Notes: generated from the sequence alone by a model not told the origin. Numbered from the stretch's first letter, positions 1 through 7,421 are shown. The stretch is 11,720 bases of DNA from Bacteroidetes bacterium CG2_30_32_10 (GCA_001872995.1 MNXO01000067.1:1-11720), one strand, 5' to 3'. Numbers and translations are program-made.

Positions 1-936
1 TAATGATTTAAGGCTAATTTGAGGAAAGTTATCCATATATTTTTTAATAATTTGCCAGCCCACCCAAACACCAATGCGTGGAGGTGATTGTTTAGAAAAA
101 GCTGCTGTAAATGGAGCTTCTCCTATAAATTTATTTACAAGAACTTTATCTGTATTATACAATAACGTGTTATCAATAAAATAAGCCCATACTTTAGCTT
201 CGTTGGTAATGCACCAATCCATTTGACTAGAAGTATAACCAATTTTAAGTGAATCAGCAATTTCTGGCATCATTGCATCAACAAAATAAATTATCTTACC
301 CGCTTCAATCATAGATGATAGAAAGGTATTATCAACTTTTTTGGGCAAATAACTTTTTGCATATTCTTTTATACAATCTGGTACAATTAATTCCTTTGTA
401 AATGCTTGCATCTTGTATGCAGGAATCCCTAAATCTTTATATGACTTATATTCACCACCAAGATACATATCAATAGAAATCAATAAAACATTGTCGCTAA
501 TCTTTATGGGACTTTGAAAATCCATACCTGATACGTATGAATATACTGATGGGATTGCAATTTCCGGATAATAGTATTTATAATGCTTAAAAGCAGAAGT
601 TAAATCTGTTTCCAAGCTAGTTAAATTAGGGTATTTTTTTTGGCAATCATTAAATAGTTGAATATTTAAAGGGTTTTTAACAAAGTTTTGGAGACTATTC
701 AAGGAATTTGAATCATTGCTTATCCCTTCTAAAAAAAAAGGGTATTTTGATTCTAAATCTTGGATTTTTTGTTTGAATTCACTTTGATTAATCGAAAATA
801 TAACTTGCTCATACCTTTCAATTTTTATATTAACCACTATTTTTGATACATCAATTTTTAAACGAGCATTACCCTTCTTACAAGAATAATTAATTAACAA
901 ACCTATGATAATTAATGGAATTAAACATCTCTTCAT
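1..936 (-). CDS. gldB: Gliding motility lipoprotein GldB (C-terminus cut by window edge)
   Basis: An open frame of 312 codons runs without a stop from the ATG at 936 to base 1, so the stop lies outside the window. The N-terminus is a short positively charged and hydrophobic segment ending in a cysteine (NYSC, Cys19) followed by KKG. This is a lipoprotein signal without the acidic residues that mark surface export, so a periplasm-facing lipoprotein is likely. Segments I recognise from the GldB family are YYYPEIAIP (121-129), SYVSGMD (133-139), ISIDMYLGG (153-161) and PPRIGVWVGWQI (285-296). Family members are about 320 residues long, so probably only some 10-20 residues are missing. GldB is needed for gliding motility and the associated type IX secretion apparatus in Bacteroidota; its biochemical activity is not established. 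gldC often follows it and would lie just outside the window. A full promoter precedes it. Confidence 0.9.
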   Translation of the reverse strand, partial: MKRCLIPLIIIGLLINYSCKKGNARLKIDVSKIVVNIKIERYEQVIFSINQSEFKQKIQDLESKYPFFLEGISNDSNSLNSLQNFVKNPLNIQLFNDCQKKYPNLTSLETDLTSAFKHYKYYYPEIAIPSVYSYVSGMDFQSPIKISDNVLLISIDMYLGGEYKSYKDLGIPAYKMQAFTKELIVPDCIKEYAKSYLPKKVDNTFLSSMIEAGKIIYFVDAMMPEIADSLKIGYTSSQMDWCITNEAKVWAYFIDNTLLYNTDKVLVNKFIGEAPFTAAFSKQSPPRIGVWVGWQIIKKYMDNFPQISLKSL

Positions 937-956
937 AATTTAATATTTATTTTTTA

Positions 957-989
957 CAAAAGTAAATATTTACGACCACATTATTCAAA
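957..989 (-). promoter_or_regulatory. Bacteroidota-type promoter of gldB
   Basis: On the minus strand TTTG (989-986) is followed after 21 bases by TACTTTTG (964-957). This matches the Bacteroidota sigma-factor consensus TTTG / about 20 bases / TAnnTTTG. The ATG at 936 lies 20 bases beyond the -7 box, so the leader would be short. Confidence 0.7.
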
Positions 990-1043
990 TGGAATAATTT
1001 TTGATAAAAAATGTAAAATAGTTTGAATTAATATATCAAATTA

Positions 1044-1075
1044 TTTGGTTTTATCTATAAATTGTATTATCTTTG
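1044..1075 (+). promoter_or_regulatory. Bacteroidota-type promoter of the secreted-protein gene
   Basis: TTTG at 1044-1047, a 20-base spacer, and TATCTTTG at 1068-1075 give a full match to the TTTG / TAnnTTTG consensus. The box ends only 14 bases before the ATG at 1090, implying a leader of under ten bases. It also rules out the in-frame ATG at 1045 as the start, because that codon lies inside the promoter. Confidence 0.75.
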
Positions 1076-1089
1076 AAAAATTTTTTATT

Positions 1090-1590
1090 ATGAAAAAGTC
1101 ATTTTCACTTTGCTTAGTATTTTTTTGCATTTCGACTATTGCTGTATTTGCACAAAATACTGATAACAACACAACCAATAACAGTTCAACTGTTGATTTC
1201 AAAGGGACATCTTTAGGCGACCCTTCTGAAAAGAATGATAATAAATCTTTAAATATTGACTTTATTGAAGACCCTTCTAGAGGAACAAACTCTGGCTCTC
1301 TTATTTTTACCGAAGGTTTTAATGTAAAGTCTATTAGCAAAATAGAAGACTTAAATATTAAATGGACATTAAAAGAAAATAATATTATAAAGAAAATATT
1401 AATTGTAGATTTATCTACAGACGATGTGGAAACCATCTGGTTATATAATGTTTATAATGACAACTTCGTTAATTATGAAAAAATTAAAGGATGTTTGCTC
1501 AAAGAATTTGTAAAAGGACATACTTATAAATTGAACATTACATTAAATTCTGGAGAAAACGCGTCATTAGATTTTGAATACGCTAAATAA
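1090..1590 (+). CDS. Secreted protein of unknown function
   Basis: A protein of 166 residues that I do not recognise. Residues 1-22 form a clear Sec signal peptide (KKS, then a hydrophobic core, ending VFAQ). It is followed by a low-complexity Asn/Thr/Ser-rich linker (about 23-33). Two short related segments come next, VDFKGTSLGDPSEK and IDFIEDPSRGTNSG, each with a DF...DPS core. The C-terminal 80 residues alternate hydrophobic and polar residues as in a beta-sandwich (for example IKKILIVDL and YKLNITLNSG). There is no lipobox cysteine, so a periplasmic or exported soluble protein is likely. The ATG at 1090 is chosen over 1045 because the signal peptide begins there and the promoter lies between them. 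The gene is divergent from gldB and monocistronic, with its own terminator. Confidence 0.8.
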   Translation: MKKSFSLCLVFFCISTIAVFAQNTDNNTTNNSSTVDFKGTSLGDPSEKNDNKSLNIDFIEDPSRGTNSGSLIFTEGFNVKSISKIEDLNIKWTLKENNIIKKILIVDLSTDDVETIWLYNVYNDNFVNYEKIKGCLLKEFVKGHTYKLNITLNSGENASLDFEYAK

Positions 1591-1612
1591 ACCCAGTTTA
1601 AATAATTTATAC

Positions 1613-1647
1613 AAAACAGGTAGTTACATTTCTACCTGTTTTTTTTT
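1613..1647 (+). terminator. Rho-independent terminator after the secreted-protein gene
   Basis: AAAACAGGTAG (1613-1623) and CTACCTGTTTT (1632-1642) form a perfect 11-bp stem with an 8-base loop. A T-run continues to 1647, and the hairpin starts 23 bases after the stop at 1590. The end of the T-run is also the first base of the next gene's -7 box. Confidence 0.85.
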
Positions 1648-1654
1648 ACTTTTG
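1647..1654 (+). promoter_or_regulatory. -7 promoter box of the ZIP transporter gene
   Basis: TACTTTTG matches TAnnTTTG exactly, 14 bases before the ATG at 1668. I see no convincing TTTG at the expected -33 position; that stretch is occupied by the loop of the preceding terminator. Confidence 0.55.
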
Positions 1655-1667
1655 TTAAAAAAATCAA

Positions 1668-2414
1668 ATGAATATACTCTTTTCGACAATTATTTTTTTT
1701 GCTATATTGCTTAGTGGGCTTATTATTTTCAAATTTAAAATAAGTGATAACAAACTTCGTTTGTTACTTGCCTTTGGTGGAGCTTTTATTTTATCAATCA
1801 CTTTTCTTGAAATAATTCCAGAGATTTACAAAACCAAAACATCAATGTTTGCTGGTTTTTTTATGTTGATAGGTTTCTTAATTCAATTATTTGTAGATTT
1901 TCTAACCAAGGGTGCCGATCACGGACACCGTCATGAACATCACATTGGTGAAGAAAAGCATAAATCTTTATCTTTTTCTTCTCTTCCTCTATTAATAGGA
2001 GTTTGCATTCACTCGCTTATCGAAGCTATGCCTCTTTCTGATTTGTTTGAAAATATGGAAGTGAAGCGGGCTTTAGCATTGGGAATTGTAATACATAACA
2101 TTCCGATTTCATTCGTATTAATTGGTTTATTTATGCATTCTGGATACTCTAAGATTAAATCGTTTTCTTTATTAACAATTTTTGCATTAGCAGCCCCAAT
2201 AGGCATTTTGCTAAGCACTCGAGTTGGAAATCTTTTTAATGGAAATAACGATTTGTTTTACACAATGACTATGTCCATCGTTGTAGGCATCTTTCTTCAC
2301 ATTTCTACAACAGTCTTATTTGAATCGAGCGAAAACCATCGGTTTAATTTTCTTAAATTATTTAGTATAATGGTTGGTATTGGATTGGCTGTTTTTATTA
2401 CAAAAGGTTTTTAA
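1668..2414 (+). CDS. ZIP-family divalent metal transporter
   Basis: A 248-residue integral membrane protein with about eight hydrophobic segments, the usual ZIP length and topology. The features that identify it are a histidine-rich loop after the third helix (DHGHRHEHH, 84-92), the helix-4 metal motif HSLIEAMP (His115, Glu119) and the helix-5 motif HNIPIS (His143, Asn144, Pro146). In most ZIPs an acidic residue follows the proline of helix 5; here it is Ile147, so one binding-site ligand appears to be missing. ZIP proteins move zinc, iron or related divalent metals into the cytoplasm across the inner membrane. The exact metal cannot be told from sequence. The gene is transcribed alone from its own -7 box and is convergent with waaA. 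Confidence 0.85.
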   Translation: MNILFSTIIFFAILLSGLIIFKFKISDNKLRLLLAFGGAFILSITFLEIIPEIYKTKTSMFAGFFMLIGFLIQLFVDFLTKGADHGHRHEHHIGEEKHKSLSFSSLPLLIGVCIHSLIEAMPLSDLFENMEVKRALALGIVIHNIPISFVLIGLFMHSGYSKIKSFSLLTIFALAAPIGILLSTRVGNLFNGNNDLFYTMTMSIVVGIFLHISTTVLFESSENHRFNFLKLFSIMVGIGLAVFITKGF

Positions 2415-2424
2415 TAAAAACAGC
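2388..2424. terminator. Stem-loop between convergent genes, overlapping the transporter stop codon
   Basis: GCTGTTTTTATTA (2388-2400) and TAATAAAAACAGC (2412-2424) form a perfect 13-bp inverted repeat around an 11-base loop. The left arm encodes residues of the transporter's C-terminus and the right arm begins with its TAA stop. The waaA stop (2435) lies 10 bases further on. I infer a bidirectional terminator for the convergent pair. The stem is AT-rich and no long T-run follows in either direction, so termination is plausible but not certain. Confidence 0.5.
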
Positions 2425-2434
2425 TTAATAAATG

Positions 2435-3673
2435 CTATTTGTTGATGAATTCTTTTGTTTTTAGAAGAATTACATTAGTAGCACCCCTGTTATTGTAAAC
2501 ATAGCTTTTGCTAATCGTTGCACAATCAGCCAACTTTTCTTTATGATCAATCAATTCATTCAATTTTTCGATAAACATTTCTTTGTTTTTAATAGAAAAT
2601 GCAGCTCCTTTATTGATTAAATCTTTTGCTTCTTGAAATTTTTGATAGTTTGGTCCTATTATTATAGGTAAACCAAAAGTTGCAGCTTCTAATGTATTGT
2701 GAATTCCTTTACCAAAACCGCCTCCAATATATGCGATATTAGCATAAGCATACAAACTAGAAAGATAGCCAATTCCATCTACTATTAAAACATTAGAACT
2801 ATTAACATTTTCAATCGTTAATTCTGAAAACAATACTGATTTTACTGTTAATTTCTTTTGTAATATTGCAATATTCTCTTTACTTACAATGTGTGGAGCA
2901 ATAATAAACTTGATGTTATTTTTCTTATCTTTGATATAATTACAAATTATTGTTTCATCAGGACCCCAAGTGCTGCCAGCAATAAGTAATAAAGAGTTTT
3001 CTTTAAATTTTTCTATCAAAGGAAAGCTTTTTGTGGTTTTGCTTATTTGGTAAACTCTATCGAATCGAGTATCCCCACTTATAATGGCATTTTCATCACC
3101 TATTGATTTTAATAGCTCAATAGATTCGATATTTTGGACAGTTATATAGCTGATTTTACGAAGTGCTTTTCTAAACCAAGTTCCATACCACTTAAAAAAA
3201 TGTTGATTTTTTCTAAAAATGGCTGAAAAGACTATAACTGGAATATTTTTTTGGTAGAGAATATTTAAATAATTAAGCCAAAACTCATATTTGACAAATA
3301 AAACAATTTGTGGATTAACTAAATTGATAAACTTTTTGGCATTTTTGGCTGTATCTATTGGTAAATAAAAAATATAATCCGCTAATTCATAGTTTTTTCG
3401 AACTTCATAGCCTGAAGGCGAAAAAAAAGTAAGCAATATTTTATAATTGGAATAATCTTCTTTGAAACGCTCTAAAACAGGTCTTCCTTGTTCAAATTCT
3501 CCTAAGGAAGCACAGTGAAACCATGCTATATTATCTTTGGAATTAAGCTTTGATTGTATGTTTTCAAAAATATTTTTTCTTCCTAGTACCCATAATCGGG
3601 CTTTTTCATTAAAAGAAGAAGAAATGTATATGCCAGTTCTATATAACCAAATACTTAAATTGTAAAAAAACAC
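2435..3673 (-). CDS. waaA: 3-deoxy-D-manno-octulosonic acid (Kdo) transferase
   Basis: A 412-residue GT-B fold glycosyltransferase (also called kdtA) that adds Kdo from CMP-Kdo to the lipid A precursor, on the cytoplasmic face of the inner membrane. The N-terminal hydrophobic anchor YNLSIWLYRTGIYI (4-17) is typical. The acceptor domain holds FHCASLGEFEQGRPV (52-66), with Glu59 in the position of the catalytic base. KYEFWLNYL (128-136) and SAIFRKNQ (150-157) are also typical. The nucleotide-sugar domain has IAGSTWGPDE (231-240), AYIGGGFGKGIHNTLEA (314-330) and FGLPIIIGP (333-341). The start codon is GTG at 3673: an in-frame TAA lies three codons upstream, the first internal Met is near residue 366, and the family N-terminus begins here. 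The gene follows the beta-barrel gene after 12 bases, probably in one operon with gyrB. Confidence 0.95.
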   Translation of the reverse strand: MFFYNLSIWLYRTGIYISSSFNEKARLWVLGRKNIFENIQSKLNSKDNIAWFHCASLGEFEQGRPVLERFKEDYSNYKILLTFFSPSGYEVRKNYELADYIFYLPIDTAKNAKKFINLVNPQIVLFVKYEFWLNYLNILYQKNIPVIVFSAIFRKNQHFFKWYGTWFRKALRKISYITVQNIESIELLKSIGDENAIISGDTRFDRVYQISKTTKSFPLIEKFKENSLLLIAGSTWGPDETIICNYIKDKKNNIKFIIAPHIVSKENIAILQKKLTVKSVLFSELTIENVNSSNVLIVDGIGYLSSLYAYANIAYIGGGFGKGIHNTLEAATFGLPIIIGPNYQKFQEAKDLINKGAAFSIKNKEMFIEKLNELIDHKEKLADCATISKSYVYNNRGATNVILLKTKEFINK

Positions 3674-3685
3674 TAGGTTTTAGTT

Positions 3686-4441
3686 TTAATGATAATAATA
3701 TTTTGATGGTTTGCGACTATAGAAAGGAATCATCCAACCAATTTTAGCTCCCATCAATAAATCTAAACGCTTAGTTAGGTCTTGGCTTTGTGTGTCAAAA
3801 TTAAAGCTTCTTCTGTTTTGTGTCCAAGCTTGTGTAAACTCAATACCTGAATAAAAGTTTAATAAATTATTTTTTCCATAAAACATATAGCCAACATATT
3901 CGCTAACGGACAAGCCATTCGTTAGTCGGTCGTAGCCTTTCTTGTAGTCTCCATTAATTTGATGTGCTGCACCATCAGTGTTTTCAATACGAATTTTATG
4001 TTGTAACAATCCAACACTTGCAAGCAGTATTATGCCCGAATTTGGATTATTAGAATTAAGTGGAATCAGTTTACCCAATTTTACTGAAGTAAGAAAACCC
4101 CTTTCGAACAAACTAACAACAGCAGGATACCCATTTCCATCAATAATTTCACCAGATGAAGTGGTTATGTTTTTAAAAATAGAATCTTCTTTAATCGTAT
4201 TGCCAAAAATCAAATTCCAGTCTAAACCAAAAACCCAATTAGATTTTGTTTTATATGTTAAGGCAGGTCCAATGGTAGAATTGTTGCCAAATCTGTTTTT
4301 TAAATCGCCTCTAGGTAAAAAATATCCGTAAGTAGCACTAATAGAAAAAATATTGGAAGAAGAATCTTCTTGATTAAATTTTTGAGAGAAACCTTGAAAG
4401 ACAAACAAAAATGCAATTAGAAAAAGGGATGTTTTTTTCAT
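3686..4441 (-). CDS. Outer-membrane beta-barrel protein, function unknown
   Basis: A 251-residue protein with a signal peptide (MKKTSLFLIAFLFVFQGFSQ, 1-20). The rest is a series of short amphipathic strands rich in Gly, Tyr and Trp, such as FSISATYGYFLP, NWVFGLDWNLIFG and LDLLMGAKIGWMIPFY. This pattern is that of a small outer-membrane barrel of the OmpW/porin-like superfamily, with loops containing Asn/Ser-rich stretches. No catalytic motif is seen. It lies 30 bases after gyrB and 12 bases before waaA, all on one strand, so it is probably co-transcribed with them. A link to the cell envelope, like waaA, is plausible but inferred from position only. Confidence 0.75.
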   Translation of the reverse strand: MKKTSLFLIAFLFVFQGFSQKFNQEDSSSNIFSISATYGYFLPRGDLKNRFGNNSTIGPALTYKTKSNWVFGLDWNLIFGNTIKEDSIFKNITTSSGEIIDGNGYPAVVSLFERGFLTSVKLGKLIPLNSNNPNSGIILLASVGLLQHKIRIENTDGAAHQINGDYKKGYDRLTNGLSVSEYVGYMFYGKNNLLNFYSGIEFTQAWTQNRRSFNFDTQSQDLTKRLDLLMGAKIGWMIPFYSRKPSKYYYH

Positions 4442-4471
4442 TACTTAATTTTGAAAGTTAATAATTTAATA

Positions 4472-6448
4472 TTAAGCATCAATTCTAGCATATTTTGCAT
4501 TTTTTTCAATAAATTCTCTACGAGGTGGGACTTCATCGCCCATAAGCATTGAAAAAGTTCGGTCTGCTTCAATTGCATTGTCAATTGTAATTTGGCGTAA
4601 AGTACGATACATAGGGTTCATTGTGGTATGCCACAATTGTTCTGCATTCATTTCTCCCAAACCTTTGTAACGTTGAATATGAACACCAGTTTCTTTGCCA
4701 TCTTTAACATAATTGGCAATTATTTCTAAACGTTCTTCTTCTGTCCAACAATATTTTTCTTCTTTTCCTTTTTTAATAAGATAAAGAGGTGGAGTTGCAA
4801 TATATACATAGCCTTGTTCAATCATTTCTTTCATATATCTAAAGAAGAATGTAAGAATAAGCGTGGCTATATGACTTCCATCAATATCAGCATCGGTCAT
4901 AATAATGATTTTATGATAGCGAAGTTTTTCAAGGTTAAGAGCTTTTACATCTTCTTCAGTTCCTATGCTAACTCCGAATGCAGTGAAAATGTTTTTTATT
5001 TCTTCATTTTCAAATATCTTATGAAGCATCGCTTTTTCCACGTTTAGTATTTTCCCTCTTAAAGGTAAAATAGCTTGGAATTTGCGGTCACGTCCTTGTT
5101 TTGCAGTACCACCTGCAGAATCACCTTCCACAAGGTAGATTTCACATAAAGAAGGATCATTTTCTGAGCAATCGGCAAGTTTACCTGGTAAACCACCAGA
5201 ACTTAGAACGCCCTTTCGTTGTACTAATTCTCTTGCTTTTCGGGCAGCATGGCGTGCTGTAGCTGCTAAAATTACTTTATTTACGATTATTCTTGCTTCT
5301 TTGGGATGTTCTTCCAAATAATTGTTAAGCATTTCGCTTACAATTTGGTCAACTGCTCCCATTACTTCGTTATTTCCTAATTTCGTTTTTGTTTGTCCTT
5401 CAAATTGTGGTTCTTGAACTTTAACAGATATTATGGCTGTTAACCCTTCGCGAAAGTCATCGCCATTAATGTCAAATTTCAATTTCGTGAGCATACCCGA
5501 TTTATCAGCATAACTTTTTAAAGTTCTAGTTAAGGCTCTTCTAAATCCTGCAAGGTGAGTACCACCTTCGTGAGTATTGATATTATTTACATACGAATAC
5601 ATGTACTCAGCAAAAGAAGAATTGTATTGCATGGCAACTTCAATGGGCATTCCATTTTTTTCTCCTTCAATGTAAATAGGTTCATCCATCAATTTTTCCC
5701 TAGAAGAATCTAAATAAACGATAAATTCTTTTAGTCCTAATTTAGAATAAAAATTTTCTGAAATTGGATTTCCTGCATCATCTTTCTGCCTATAGTCAGT
5801 AATTGTTAAAGAAATTTCTTTATTAAGATAGGCGAGTTCACGAAGTCTTGAAGAAAGCACTTCGTAATGATACTCCGTGGTAGTAAAAATGGAATTATCA
5901 GGTAAAAAAGTAACTTCAGTTCCTGTTTCGGTAGTTTCTCCAATTTCTTTTACATCAAATAAAGGCTTTCCACATGCATATTCCTGCGTAAAAATTTTAC
6001 CATCTAAATAAACTTTTACTGTAAGATGAGAAGATAATGCATTGACGCAGGAAACCCCAACACCGTGAAGACCTCCAGAAACTTTATAGGATTCTTTATT
6101 AAATTTTCCACCAGCATGCAATACTGTCATTACTACTTCAAGAGCAGATTTCTGTTCTTTTTCGTGAAAACCAACAGGAATACCTCTCCCATCATCTCTT
6201 ACTGTAATTGATAAATCTTCGTTAATATAAACATCTATTTGTTTACAATATCCTGCCAAGGCTTCATCAATAGAATTATCAACAACTTCGTAAACTAAGT
6301 GGTGCAATCCTCTTGTTCCGGTATCTCCAATATACATTGCAGGCCTTTTACGCACAGCTTCAAGACCTTCGAGAACTTGAATATTGTCAGCGGTATAACT
6401 ACCATTATCATTCCCATTTGGCAAAACATCTTTTTCAATATCACTCAT
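4472..6448 (-). CDS. gyrB: DNA gyrase subunit B
   Basis: The 658-residue ATPase subunit of DNA gyrase, which with GyrA introduces negative supercoils. The GHKL ATPase domain shows YEVVDNSIDEA (53-63, catalytic Glu54, Mg-binding Asn58), RDDGRGIPV (84-92) and GGLHGVGVSCVNALS (125-139). The ATP-contact lysine region is QTKTKLGN (352-359). The Toprim domain has EGDSAGG (441-447) and DADIDGSH (519-526), and the C-terminal GyrA-contact region has QRYKGLGEMN (592-601). It has the short form without the large insertion of Gammaproteobacteria. GyrB rather than ParE is supported by overall similarity and QRYKGLGEMN; the two paralogues are close. It is preceded by a Shine-Dalgarno-like AGAGGA and a -7 box, and heads the likely operon gyrB, barrel protein, waaA. 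Confidence 0.97.
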   Translation of the reverse strand: MSDIEKDVLPNGNDNGSYTADNIQVLEGLEAVRKRPAMYIGDTGTRGLHHLVYEVVDNSIDEALAGYCKQIDVYINEDLSITVRDDGRGIPVGFHEKEQKSALEVVMTVLHAGGKFNKESYKVSGGLHGVGVSCVNALSSHLTVKVYLDGKIFTQEYACGKPLFDVKEIGETTETGTEVTFLPDNSIFTTTEYHYEVLSSRLRELAYLNKEISLTITDYRQKDDAGNPISENFYSKLGLKEFIVYLDSSREKLMDEPIYIEGEKNGMPIEVAMQYNSSFAEYMYSYVNNINTHEGGTHLAGFRRALTRTLKSYADKSGMLTKLKFDINGDDFREGLTAIISVKVQEPQFEGQTKTKLGNNEVMGAVDQIVSEMLNNYLEEHPKEARIIVNKVILAATARHAARKARELVQRKGVLSSGGLPGKLADCSENDPSLCEIYLVEGDSAGGTAKQGRDRKFQAILPLRGKILNVEKAMLHKIFENEEIKNIFTAFGVSIGTEEDVKALNLEKLRYHKIIIMTDADIDGSHIATLILTFFFRYMKEMIEQGYVYIATPPLYLIKKGKEEKYCWTEEERLEIIANYVKDGKETGVHIQRYKGLGEMNAEQLWHTTMNPMYRTLRQITIDNAIEADRTFSMLMGDEVPPRREFIEKNAKYARIDA

Positions 6449-6454
6449 ACTTTT

Positions 6455-6460
6455 TCCTCT
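6455..6460 (-). promoter_or_regulatory. Shine-Dalgarno-like site of gyrB
   Basis: On the minus strand AGAGGA ends 6 bases before the ATG at 6448. This is the clearest purine-rich ribosome site in the window, where most genes have none, and it fixes the gyrB start. Confidence 0.5.
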
Positions 6461-6478
6461 TTTTTATTTTTAGAACCA

Positions 6479-6486
6479 CAAAATTA
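6479..6486 (-). promoter_or_regulatory. -7 promoter box of gyrB
   Basis: TAATTTTG on the minus strand matches TAnnTTTG, 30 bases upstream of the gyrB ATG. No good TTTG is present at the -33 distance. Confidence 0.45.
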
Positions 6487-6869
6487 CATATAATACTTGA
6501 ATAAATCATTATAATTGTTTAAAATACAGGGGAAGAATTTGCTTTTATATATACAATTGTTATTGATTTGACGTTATTATTTTTAATAGGAGTAAAACAA
6601 AGGTTTACAATTGCTAAAGCATTAACTAAAATTGAAATTTAGTTATTCATCATAAAATACGTAAATCATACGTTTTCAGCCCATAAGGGAAAATCTTTTT
6701 ATAGCAAAAAAAAAAATATCACTGAAATAGACATTTCTCATTCGATATAGATTATAAGAATAATGAAAGTAGAAAGTTATTATTTTGATTTAATTGCTAT
6801 TAAAAATTAAAACCATCCAAATCAAATCTTTTTTATAATTTTACCCTATCATTTTAAAAACTAAACAAA
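6487..6869. other. AT-rich gap between gyrB and the divergent coiled-coil gene, no gene seen
   Basis: About 380 bases without a supportable gene. It holds an 8-bp inverted repeat TAACTAAA / TTTAGTTA with a 7-base loop (6623-6645), an A11 tract near 6707-6717, and only short stop-bounded frames. The longest I noticed is about 36 codons, from after the TAA near 6520 to the TAG near 6640, and has no ATG. No tRNA cloverleaf and no exact TAnnTTTG box for the gene at 6870 were found. Confidence 0.5.
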
Positions 6870-7316
6870 ATGGAAGAATTAGACTGGTTAAAAAAGAAAG
6901 CTGGCGAATTGTCGGACAGTGCCAAAAAGGAATTTAACGAATTATCGGATAAAGCCAAGGCAAAGTATAATGAAATGACCACCAAAGCTACCAATGCTAA
7001 ATTGGAAGACGACCTTGCCACTAAATACAACGAAGATGAGTTGGTGAAACATATTTTGGCAGGCACCATCAAATTCAATCACATAGAAAAGAAACACATC
7101 AAAACTTTGATGGAAGATTATTTTATTGACCCTTGGAAATCAGAACACGAATATTTTGAGCTGAATATTATAAACAAACAAGGGACTTTATATATTGAAT
7201 TTAAAATCAATCATTCTATTTATAACATCACCAATGTATATCGCCTCAACAATGTGATTCGTTATGGTAAAGATAGCACCGAGGCAGAAGCTGGTATGAG
7301 TATTAAGAAACTTTAA
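6870..7316 (+). CDS. Coiled-coil protein of unknown function
   Basis: A 148-residue protein that I do not recognise. It has no signal peptide or membrane segment. Residues 1-50 are highly charged and helical, with a near-repeat (ELSDSAKKEFNE, then ELSDKAKAKYNE) resembling the amphipathic helices of stress or apolipoprotein-like proteins. This is followed by a mixed domain (about 51-148) with DELVKHILAG, HIEKKHIKTLMEDYF and a strand-rich end (LYIEFKINHSIYNITNVYRL). A cytoplasmic location is likely. The frame is well supported: an ATG after an A-rich leader, no internal stops, and ordinary codon use. Its stop codon is immediately followed by the GAAGAC repeat tract that begins the accessory region, so it may mark the left border of an insertion. 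Confidence 0.7.
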   Translation: MEELDWLKKKAGELSDSAKKEFNELSDKAKAKYNEMTTKATNAKLEDDLATKYNEDELVKHILAGTIKFNHIEKKHIKTLMEDYFIDPWKSEHEYFELNIINKQGTLYIEFKINHSIYNITNVYRLNNVIRYGKDSTEAEAGMSIKKL

Positions 7317-7349
7317 GAAGACTGAAGACAGAAGACGGAAGACGGAAGT
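7317..7349. repeat. GAAGAC-type short tandem repeat, left border of accessory region
   Basis: This tract is a run of imperfect units GAAGACTG / AAGACAGA / AGACGGA / AGACGGAAGT, starting one base after the TAA of the preceding gene. The 11-mer GAAGACAGAAG (7324-7334) recurs in inverted orientation at 10083-10093. Repeats of GGAAGAC/GGAAGTC words are, from memory, frequent in intergenic DNA of some Bacteroidota. Confidence 0.75.
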
Positions 7350-7413
7350 TGATGGTAATGGCACGAAAGACAGCAACTTATCAACAATTAAAATAGTTGG
7401 CTACATTTTTTCT

Positions 7414-7421
7414 TAACTTTG
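7414..7421 (+). promoter_or_regulatory. -7 promoter box of the restriction-modification operon
   Basis: TAACTTTG matches TAnnTTTG, 17 bases before the ATG at 7439. A TTG at 7397-7399 is only 14 bases upstream, too close for the normal spacing, so the -33 element is weak or unusual. No inverted-repeat operator resembling a classic C-box was found between 7350 and 7438. Confidence 0.5.

Noticed and set aside
1041..1436. Long open frame on the minus strand across the secreted-protein gene
   Set aside because: It is a shadow of the gene at 1090-1590, which has a signal peptide, promoter and terminator in the right places.
3978..4331. Plus-strand open frame of 117 codons inside the beta-barrel gene
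   Set aside because: It runs opposite to a well-supported operon and shows no recognisable motif.
6520..6640. Stop-bounded frame of about 36 codons with a hydrophobic stretch in the gap upstream of gyrB
   Set aside because: It has no ATG, GTG or ribosome site at a sensible place and is short enough to be chance in AT-rich DNA.
6763..6810. Possible 15-codon peptide beginning ATGAAAGTAGAAAG
   Set aside because: Too short, with no promoter or ribosome site and nothing to set it apart from chance.
7317..7349. CRISPR array
   Set aside because: The units are 7-8 bases and contiguous, without unique spacers, so this is a simple tandem repeat.
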